Assembly: GCF_030272615.1 (NCBI RefSeq)
Contig: NC_081405.1
Span: 469,700,008 to 469,764,007, forward strand
Direction of reading: 5' to 3'
DNA: 64,000 nucleotides
Source of the DNA: Cryptomeria japonica
Lineage: Eukaryota > Streptophyta > Pinopsida > Cupressales > Cupressaceae
Shown one piece after another: positions 55,565 to 64,000 of the stretch. Position 1 is the stretch's first letter, and each line of letters begins with the position of its first letter. The notes beneath the pieces were generated by a model that was not told the origin of the DNA, did no database searches, and saw nothing but the letters and a program-made list of their open reading frames with translations. A program made the position numbers and the translations under genes.

Positions 55565-57372
55565 TAATGGGATTCCTATCACTCTGAAGAATTAGCTAAA
55601 TAAAATTGATTTGAAGGAGATGTAGGAGTCAATGTAGTTCACATGTATGCAGGACAAACGCCAGGAACTAGTTCACTTGAATCAGAATCACATTCAACTA
55701 ACTTGGTGGTGCAGGAGCACCTAGGACTTAGGCTCATAGTCCTTCTACAATTTTGGCTTGTACTGACCTTAGCTAAGTTAGGTTTCTAATAAGGACTCTA
55801 GGAGGGTCTAAGGTGTGTGTGTAATGTTTGATTTGAGTCAAGTGTAGGCCTAGTTGAGTTAGTTTTATTTCTAGGTTTGTACTTTGTGAGTAGGTGGTAG
55901 TTTGAGTAGGTAAATGGCCTTTTTGATGGTCAAAAGAGGCATAACTTGGTGAGAGAATTAGAGAGGTTTAGAATAGTCTTAGTAATGTTGAAAAAGACAT
56001 GAATAATGACTTGTAATAGGCTGCCTAAGTTGGCAAAGCAAAATATGGAAAATTGTAAAAGCTGTCATGACAACTTTGGTCCTAAAAGAGCTTAGCGGTG
56101 GAGTTAGGGTTAGCACATTGACCTAAGATTCCTCAACACATGGGTAAGACTATTTAAACCTCCTCTTGCATGGTTACCAAGGTTGGAAGCATTAATTTTT
56201 GTGAATGACAATCTGAAACCTCTCATTTTCAGACTGTTATCACTGTTTTTGTCTTATTTTGCATAAAAAGTGAACACAAATGGTTTGAATCCATTGATCC
56301 AGTTTTGGATAGTAGTTATTTGGTGTGTTCCAGTACTATTTGGTCCATTTCATTCTTTGTAAATAGTCTTTATTAGTTCTTGTAGTGTTTTGGTTTCAAA
56401 CAACTAGTTTTGGCTTGTAAATAGAAAATTTGTGTAAAATGGTTGTCGCATAAAATCCCTCTATGCTACCATCACGACCTATTGGGACATGGAAGGAAGC
56501 CCTATGTACAGTACAAATATGTAGGGAGGATTTCTGGAAGTAAATTTCATCTTAGTTTCCACCTTGTTCTAGGCGAGTCCAGGAGCAACCTGGCTAGAGG
56601 AAACAAGGTGTAAATTGAATGTATGTTGTAGGGGTGACTTCAAAACCCAAAATTTAGTATTTGGTATTGATGGAAAGGTCAATTTAGAGTTCCATTTGAG
56701 AGGGGAAGCTTTGACAACCTCATTTCATAACCTTATTCCTTTGTTGAACAGTCACAGCCGGTTAAGGCCTAGAAACCCTAACAAACCCTCATTTTTGGGT
56801 TAGGGAGCTGTACGACAAGATAGGAGACTAAAACCAATAAAATATCTTGAGGTTGGGTGAGTGTTTGAAGAAAAATAAAACTTGTTGCAGAGTCTTTTGG
56901 ACCGATTCCCTCAAAACCCTTAAAAATCGGATTTAGGAGGCCTAATTGGGGCTCATCCTTGTAGCCTTATTTCTAGGCAATTTTATGAAATGGGCAAGGG
57001 AGATGAAGATTTAACAACCTCAAATGGACCTAATTTAATTAATTCCATGGTAAATACCACCTCCACACCTCTGCAATGTCTCATAACAACATGGGGGTGA
57101 AAAGTGAGAAGTTGTCAATAGTGCAAGATTGAGCATATGAGAAACACATTGAGCTGGTAGAGTTCCCAGTCAAAAGACTTGTTGCAAACAACTTAAGATT
57201 GGAAAAGAGAAAGTCCTAGGAGAGATTGGGAATGACTTGGAGGTCTTGAAGCATAGCTAAACTTGGTGAGGTTGGTGGAATTGAGCAACACCAACTAGGT
57301 CAAGTGTGAGCAAGCTAGGTTAACCCTATCAAATTGGTATTAGAGCCTATAAGATTTGGGCTAGGAGAGTAG

Positions 57373-58355
57373 ATGTCCTCAGTGGAATCTTTAGGAGACA
57401 ACACCAAGGTTACCAATGCAGAGCTGGCAAAGAAAGTGGATGATAGAGAGGAAGAGAATAGGCTCCTGAAGGAAAAATTGGTATAATTAGAAGGTAAGCT
57501 TGGTGAAATTGAAACCAAGGCAGATGAAGTGTTGGTAAAGGTTGAAGGAGCAGAAGGGAAGGGTAAAGAGGTGTCAGAAGTAGACAGAGTACCTGAACTT
57601 GATCCTGTTTTTGAACAAGAACCTTTCCTAAAGGCATTGAAAGCCTTGTTCACTGGCAAGATGCAAGTAGAAGTGGTTCTAGAATGGATAAAGGGCATGG
57701 AGAACCATTTTGAATGTGAAGGCATAATTGGAGCTCAAAGAGTCAAAGTGGCCAAGTCTAGGATGAGGGGAGCCACTCTCACATGGTGGAAATTTGTTTA
57801 GGATGAGAGGAAGAAAGTGAGTAAAATACCCATCTCTTCTTAGAAAGGGATGTTAGTCAAAATCAAAGAAGCTTATCTCCCTGATGACTATGAAGTGTAG
57901 ATCCATAGGAAAAGAGAAAACCTAAGACAAAAAGACCTTGATGTAAGTGGTTATACGGAGGAGTTTTGCAAACTTAGTCTTAGATCTCATGCGGTGGAAG
58001 AAGAAAGCCTTAAGGTAGCTAGATATCTAAATGGACTAAGATGGAACATCCAAGAAGAAATCAGTCTATTAATCCCAAAGACAGTTCATCAAAGCTATCA
58101 ACTTTCTCTTAAAGTGGAAGAAAAACTGAAAAGAAAACATGATTTAAATAGTAATAGGGGCAGAGGTAGAGGAAAAGAAAATAGAGGCCATAGGGGAGGC
58201 TTTGGAGGAAGAAACTCAGAGCAAAGAATACAAGGTGAGTCTAAACTCACTGAGCAGCAAGAAGGTGACACGGTAGAGGTTACTCATATTTTGCCTAAAT
58301 GAAATGTTACCATTGCAATCAGCTTGGTCATCTAGCATATAGGTGTCCAGAGAAG
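57373..58355 (+). pseudogene. Chromovirus-like gag
   Basis: The frame begins MSSVESLGDNTKVTNAELAK, followed by a charged coiled-coil-like region (about 57400-57600). The gag core has VLEWIKGMENHFEC and ATLTWWKFV (57676-57798) and YLPDDYEV and YLNGLRWNIQEE (57870-58058). An Arg/Gly-rich basic tail (NRGRGRGKENRGHRGG) comes next. The CCHC knuckle CYHCNQLGHLAYRC (about 58309-58350) is in another phase, after a frameshift near 58300. Stops interrupt the frame at about 57484, 57799 and others. Confidence 0.85.
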
Positions 58356-58385
58356 GGATCATCATCATAGAGTAGTGAAAGGAGA

Positions 58386-59160
58386 GTGAACTATCTTCAA
58401 GAAGAGACTTCAAGCAACAAGACTTCAGAGGTTGCCTTAAAATCAGAGGTAGGTGACAATCTGATGATAAGAAGAACTTTGATAAAACAACCTGTCAGAG
58501 AAGAGCCTAGCCAAAGGAGGTCATTATTTAGGATCAAATGCAAGATTATGGACAAAGTTTTCAAAGTAATCATTGCCTCAGGGTCAACAGACAACATTGT
58601 GTCAGAAGAGGCAGTGAGTAAGCTTAAATTAAAGAAGGATACCTCACAACAACCCATATAGGGTCACTTGGTTGAACAAAGGCCAACATGTCCCAGTCAA
58701 TGAGCAAGCATGGGTGGATTTCACCATTGGGAGGTATAAGGACAAAGTGTTATGTGATGTCCTACCCATGTATGCATGCCATATTCTATTAGGAAGACCA
58801 TGGCAATTTGATAGACAAGCTATCCATGATGAAGCCAAGAATGCATATTCATTCAAGAAAGATGGAGTCACATTCAAGATATAATCTATCCTTGAGGAAG
58901 GTGAAAAGAGGGCAGCAGGTCCTAATGTCCTTTTGGTGAGTGAAAAATAGTTCTTGAAGACACTTGAGGAAGGTGAAGGAGTAGGGTTTGCATTAGTAAT
59001 GAAACCTAAAGAGGAAGACAAGAAAGAGAAACCAGATTTGCCAATGGAGGTTCAAGACCTATTGAAACAGCTCAAAGGGATAGTGAGTGATGGACAACTA
59101 GCCACCTTACCTCCTAAAAGAGCCATAAGCCATCAATTGACTTCATACTCGAAGCATCCT
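58386..59160 (+). pseudogene. Chromovirus-like protease segment
   Basis: The reading has VIIASGSTDNIVSEEAV at about 58567-58617, where the retropepsin catalytic triad is normally D-S-G. Here the Asp is Ala, so the protease is inactive. Downstream MYACHILLGRPWQFDRQAIH (about 58768-58827) is the expected second conserved block. Stops split it near 58660 and 58884. Confidence 0.85.
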
Positions 59161-60410
59161 TACCTAATAAGGTGACTTACAAGATGACTCCCCAACAAAA
59201 TGTAGAAATTGCTGAACAAATCCAAGAGATTTTAGACCAAGGCCTAATTAGGAAAAGCATTAGCCCTTGTGCTGTACCTACTGTCTTAGCCCCAAAGAAA
59301 GGTGGTACTTGGAGATTGTGCACTGACTCTAGGGCTATAAATATGATCACCATTAGATATAGGTTTCCAATTCCTAGAATAGAAGACCTAATGGATTGAT
59401 TAGGGGAAGCCAAATAATTTACCAAGATTGATCTTAAAAGTGAATACCACCAAATTAGGATTAAGGAGGGTGATGAATGGAAAACAACATTCAAGACAAC
59501 AGAGGGTCTTTATGAATGGCTTGTAATGCCATTTGGCTTATCAAATGCTCTAAGCACCTTCATGAGGCTAATGAATGAGGTGATGAAGGACTTCATAGGT
59601 AGATTTGTGGTGGTATATTTAGATGATATTCTCATTTTCAGTAAGGATAGGGTAGATCATGTTAATCATTTACAAATTGTGCTACAAAGATTGTATGAAG
59701 AGAAGCTAACCATGAACTTGGACAAGTGTGAATTTGTTAAGCAGGAGTTGGTTTATCTTGGGTTTGTGTTGTCACATGGGAATATCAAGATGGATCCTAG
59801 CAAGGTTGAAGCCATAGTAAATTGGCCTACTCCTAAGTCAGCAACATAGGTGAGAAGCTCCCATGGACTAGCTCAGTATTATAGGAAAGTCATTAGGCAA
59901 TTCAGTGCTATATGTGCACCAATGTTGGACACTATTAGAGGTGGAATGAAGGAAAAGTTTTAGTGGAATGAACAAGAAAATAAAGTTTTTTAATCCTTGA
60001 AAGAAAGGATAGCCACTCAACCGGTGTTGGTGTTGCCTAGTTTTGAGAAACTCTTCATAGTGGAATGTGATGCAAGCAATGTTGCAGTAGGTACTGTCCT
60101 AAGTCAAGAAGGAAGACTGGTAGCTTTCCATAGTGAGAAGCTAAGTGACGCTAAGAGGAAATACTCCTCATATGACTTGGAGTTATATGCATTAGTGCAG
60201 GCTTTGAGGAAGTGGAGACACTATCTCCTTCCTAAGGAAAACACAGACAACCAAGCTTTGAGCTTTCTAAACTCAAGAGACAAACTCAGTCACAAATGCA
60301 TGAAGTGGGTAGAATATATGAAAGCCTACACCTTTACAATCAAGCACAAAAAGTTCAATTAAACAGGGTTGCTGATGCATTGAGCAAGAGACTCTTGTCA
60401 GTCCAATAAA
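59161..60410 (+). pseudogene. Chromovirus-like RT and RNase H
   Basis: RT motifs in order are [51 protein letters not shown] and [12 protein letters not shown] (catalytic YLDD kept, about 59611-59646), followed by [20 protein letters not shown]. RNase H-like motifs are VECDASNVAVGTVLSQ, FHSEKLSDAKRKYSSYDLEL and ADALSKRLLS. In-frame stops occur at about 59398, 59416, 59847, 59961 and 59991, and a frame change lies near 60360. Confidence 0.93.
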
Positions 60411-60538
60411 TTCAGTTAAGAAGCATAGGTGTTGACAGCTTTAGAGACCTATACCCAGATGATGAAGACTTATCAAATGCCTACAAGGTATGCAAAGAGT
60501 ATCAAAATCATTTTCATAGTGAGTATTCTGATTTTACC

Positions 60539-61144
60539 TTGCAAGATGGGTTATTGTTTAGAGGAGGGCAACTTTGTGTGCCTAGAGGGTCAATAAGAGA
60601 AAATATCATACAAGAGAAGCATAATGGTAGTCTTAGTGGTCATTTTGGAGTCAACAAGACTCAAGAGTTAGTTCAAAGGTATTACTATTGGCCTAGGATG
60701 AATCAAGATGTTAGGAAGTATGTGGAAACTTGTATTGTTTTTCAAAAGGCCAAGGGCACATCTTCAAATGTCAGTTTATACCAACCTCTTCCCATACCAA
60801 TTAGACCTTGGGAGTGCATTAGTATGGATTTTGTAGTGGGTTTGCCAAGGACAAAGCAGGGATTTGACAATATTTATGTCATAGTCGAAAAATTTAGTAA
60901 GATGGCCTACTTTGTACCTTGCAATACTACTCATGATGCATGCCATATAGCTCAGTTGTTCTTCAAGGAAGTGATAAGGATACATGGTTTACCCACGATT
61001 CATGTTTGGAAGACACTTTGGCAAAAGCTTGGCACCAACCTATCTTTTGGATCAGCCTACCATCCACAAACAGATGGGCATACCAAAGTGGTTAATAGGA
61101 GCTTAGGAAACTTATTGAGGTTGCTTACCAAGGAGTATGGTTAG
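60539..61144 (+). pseudogene. Chromovirus-like integrase, catalytic residues lost
   Basis: The zinc region HNGSLSGHFG ... YVETCIVF keeps both His, but the second Cys of CxxC is Phe. The core starts with SMDFVVGLPRTKQGFDNIYV (first catalytic Asp kept). Where the second Asp motif should follow HGLPTI, about ten residues are missing, and the reading joins directly to WKTLWQKLGT. The third motif reads SAYHPQTDGHTKVVNRSLGN, with Lys in place of the catalytic Glu. The frame ends at 61144. It cannot be active. Confidence 0.92.
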
Positions 61145-64000
61145 ACATGAGATCAAGTGTTGTCACAAGATGAATATTGTCACAAATTGTATTCTTAATA
61201 ATGTGCATTTCAAAGATTTAATGTGGTTTTTATGTATGCAATGAAACTAAAATAGATTTGAGCATTCAATTTAAAAGATAATTTAGATGTGAGGAAATAC
61301 TGTATGCATTTTATTCATGCAATTGATATGTAATTCGATATCTAGTATTCATTAATTTGGGATTGTCAATGCTGATGAATTATTGAGTGCAAGTGATGTA
61401 GGAACAGGTGAACAAAGTTGAAGGTGAGAACATGACTCAGGTAGAGTTGTTTTTAACTAATGAATTTGAGGGAATAGGGAATCTCATACACCACATTAGT
61501 GAAATTATGCATATACATTTATGAATAATTTTGAATCATGAATGAAATATTATGTTTATTTGACTTTATAGGATGAAAAATCGTTAATGATTTGAATTAA
61601 ATAGTGACTCTATGATTTCACATTCCTTGTGTGGAAATTATTGAAACTATAATTTATGTTTGGTTTTAGGAATTATACTATAGTTGTACGTATATAAATA
61701 TTAATGTTAAGGTTAATGTTTTAAATTAAATTTATACGATCATTGTTTTACGATACCAACATGATTATTTACGAAATATATTCACATGTCTATAAATTAG
61801 TATTATCTATTATTATTTAAATGTCTAAGTTTAATATTACTTTGCAAAAGATGACATAGTCGCATGTAAAAAATCTATCTTAACAAAAGGTGGTGGATTT
61901 AGTGCTAGGAGATAGCGACTATGTTGCATGGCAGGTTGGTTGACTGATTAGACTCAAGTCGACTAATACATGTGGCCAAACTAAAAAAAAAAACTATTGG
62001 TTAACTCCAACCTAAGACAATGACTTTGTCCCAAACTAGCTAGGAGTCGATAGGTGGCTAACACATAGGCAAAACCATCAGTTTAGATGCAAAATTTAGA
62101 GGTTTAATATGAAAGCCATGGCTTAGACCTGGCAGTATAATCAAGGAACCTGCTAAAGACAAATACATAAGTGTTTGTGACACTTTTCCAACCTCTCCAT
62201 GGAGTGATCAAACTGATATAGTCATGATGGATGAAAGAAATAAGCCATGTTAAAACTACAGTTTGACTTCTTCATTCCACACAGGATGGAAGTAGACCAA
62301 CAGTGGTGGCGTAAAACCACAAGAAAAAGATGCTTATAACTACAGTAAATAATAAGATAATAGACACTTAGTACCATGAATCTAGGAATATCAATGATAG
62401 AAGGCAAATGTATAGTTAAATCATGCATTAAAACAACATAAATTGCATCAAGAAATGCCATCTCTGTTAGACGTGGATAAGTAAGGAGAGTTAAACATAG
62501 ACTCAAGTAATAGACTCCTAATCAATAACAATCACCGAGCCTTTGAATGGGGAGAAATCGTAGGAAATATTAGGATAAATAGAGATGGAAGGTAGGAAGA
62601 TGAAGACACATTCATGAGCAAGGAGAAACGATAGACTTATGAAGGAAAGAAGAGAATAGAAGAAGGGATTAGAGAAGATAATTTTATAGTATCAAAGAGA
62701 GAGAGAAGAGAATTGTTTGATAATAGAGTGGTAGGATAGATTCGAGATAGATTTTCAAGCAAGGCATAGTTCTATTTGGCGGAAGAGCGTTAGAAGTCTA
62801 ACAAACCAGTCCAAGCTTACAAGAGGTTGGATTTCTTTTGATTATGGTTATTATTTGGAATAAGAAAGTATGAAATTAGAAGTTTTAGAAATAGAGTACG
62901 ATTATTTATATGTGTTGCATATGTCGTTGTTTATTGGAAATGCATTATAAATTGTTTAAAATAGATGAAAGGAAATCATAGAGATATAGATGTTAATTAA
63001 TTGCTATATTAGTGCAATTTGTCCAAATGATTAGTTTATATTTCCATTAAGAACGTGTTTGCATACCTTTTTGTTTATATATGAAAGAAAATTCATGCAT
63101 GTATAACACCTTCTTATGCATTGCATTGTAATTTTATTTAGTCGAAAAATGGATTATGAAACTATGATGCTCATGAAATCTTATTGTTTTTTTAAAGTAT
63201 GGAAGATTATCTTCAATTAGATAAAATAGGCAAAATAGTGTTTATAGGAAAGATGATATTTCTATTTTTCAAGAGATTGTATTCTCGATTGTATTTATGT
63301 TTGAGGGAACCAAGCTAGGGATAAGATTGAGTTAGAAAGTTACCTTTTGGGATGGGTGCCGAATATGGATTTTTAGAGAGAATAGTTGCTTTTTCAAACT
63401 ATTTATTTGTTGTGCATGGCATTATATTCGGCCGAGTAATTATTTGAATTTATCCATAGAAATAGATGGAAATTCCTTATTTTATGCTCTCTACCATATC
63501 CTTGAATGATAGTGAATGCTTGTTTCTTAGAATGAAGTAGAAAAATGAAAATGCATATATCATCTAGGCATGCACCAAATTCTCTATTGCTTTTCAAATT
63601 CATTGGTTAAAACAATTCATGTAGGGTCAGGTATTCTTGATTGACCAACAATTTTGGGGAAGCGTAAGCTTCAAGGTTGCATGGAAAAAGTGCTTGAATC
63701 TTGTTCTCATCTTCATTCAAAGGACTAAAAGGAAGTGACTCAGAATGGAGATCAACGAATGCATCTCACCTTCACTTTTCTTGTATAATCTTAAGGGAAT
63801 ATGAAAGCCTAAGTAGGGAATAAGGACTTATATGTTGAGAAATTTGTATTATTCATTTACATGATAATGATATATCTATGAATGTTTTTATATCCATATT
63901 TGATGTCTCCCTATATTTTGTATGAAATAGACGTAATGATTGAAATTTGAGTTTATTTATGAATAAAGAGTAGATTAGGTCTTATCGTTAATTTACGTCT
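61145..64000. other. AT-rich non-coding DNA to window end
   Basis: I see no gene, RNA gene, LTR end or clear tandem repeat. A 94-residue minus-strand open reading at 62222-62506 has no recognisable motif. The 3' halves of the truncated gypsy elements are not found here. Confidence 0.5.

Larger units (their letters stand above)
48998..55705 (+). mobile_element. Tat-like Ty3-gypsy element, 5' half
   Basis: A 5' LTR (48998-50093) is followed by a PBS-like site, a 2-kb leader, a gag-protease frame (52179-54794) and a G-patch-like ORF (to 55564). It is inserted in the RNase H region of the minus-strand Tat-like element. The candidate target sequence on the left is GTAAC (48993-48997). The RT and later parts are not seen, because a chromovirus-like element begins near 55706 and the continuation is not in the window. 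Confidence 0.88.
55706..61144 (+). mobile_element. Chromovirus-like Ty3-gypsy element, 3'-truncated
   Basis: A likely 5' LTR (about 55706-57331) is followed by a PBS-like site TGGTATTAGAGCC (57335-57347), close to the initiator Met tRNA type. Next come gag (from 57373), protease, RT, RNase H and a partial integrase. The element ends at 61144 after the integrase core; no chromodomain or 3' LTR is visible. The LTR left boundary is uncertain. A TATA-like CTATTTAAACC occurs near 56150. It appears to have inserted into the plus-strand Tat-like element. Confidence 0.85.

Noticed and set aside
62222-62506. 94-residue minus-strand open reading
   Set aside because: No motif, AT-rich surroundings and no flanking signals; chance open frame.
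1-64000. tRNA, rRNA or other structured RNA genes
   Set aside because: Reading by eye showed no convincing cloverleaf or rRNA core sequence. A tRNAscan or Infernal search would settle this.

Overview
This window is nuclear DNA from a seed plant with a large, repeat-rich genome; a gymnosperm is my best guess. The plant call rests on an ABA receptor of the PYR/PYL/RCAR family, an L1-type LINE, Ty1-copia elements, Tat-type and chromovirus-type Ty3-gypsy elements, and a plant mobile domain (PMD) sequence. The gymnosperm guess rests on the density of old, degraded, nested LTR elements around one small gene, and I cannot prove it from sequence alone. I see only one intact host gene.

Layout. 1-412 is the end of a gypsy LTR inserted in a LINE. 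413-5098 is a minus-strand L1-like LINE with broken ORF1 and ORF2, a 565-bp internal tandem duplication and a GC-rich 5' end. 5099-11187 is AT-rich non-coding DNA with a Harbinger/Tourist-type MITE (8163-8472, TAA duplication). 11188-11847 (minus) is the single-exon PYL gene with a GC-rich leader. 12690-14410 holds imperfect tandem repeats of about 100 bp. About 16283-19915 is a foldback-like element whose core is a roughly 3-kb array of near-palindromic 20- and 28-bp units. 20985-24786 is a series of copia and other LTR fragments. 23644-37769 is a minus-strand copia element, split by a solo gypsy LTR (25723-26982, duplication GTATC) and by a complete 7.9-kb gag-only LTR element (27228-35144, duplication CTTAC). 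37770-41130 is a second, 5'-truncated copy of the gag-only family in opposite orientation. 41131-48997 is the 3' half of a minus-strand Tat-like gypsy with a PMD sequence in antisense between integrase and 3' LTR; a 989-bp terminal-inverted-repeat element lies inside that PMD. 48998-55705 is a plus-strand Tat-like gypsy (LTR, PBS, gag-protease). About 55706-61144 is a truncated plus-strand chromovirus-like gypsy. In 61145-64000 I see no gene.

Most interesting points. (1) A non-autonomous LTR family with a gag/protease-like frame of about 1,140 codons, no pol, a protease-like site reading D-P-S in both copies, and a stem-loop module that recurs in LTR and leader. (2) The foldback-like element with its palindromic array. 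(3) An antisense PMD sequence with an apparently frame-preserving intron. (4) A window-wide pattern in which most in-frame stops fit C-to-T (or G-to-A) change, shown directly where two sister copies can be compared. (5) An intact ABA receptor gene, with a tiny upstream ATG frame, standing between repeats.
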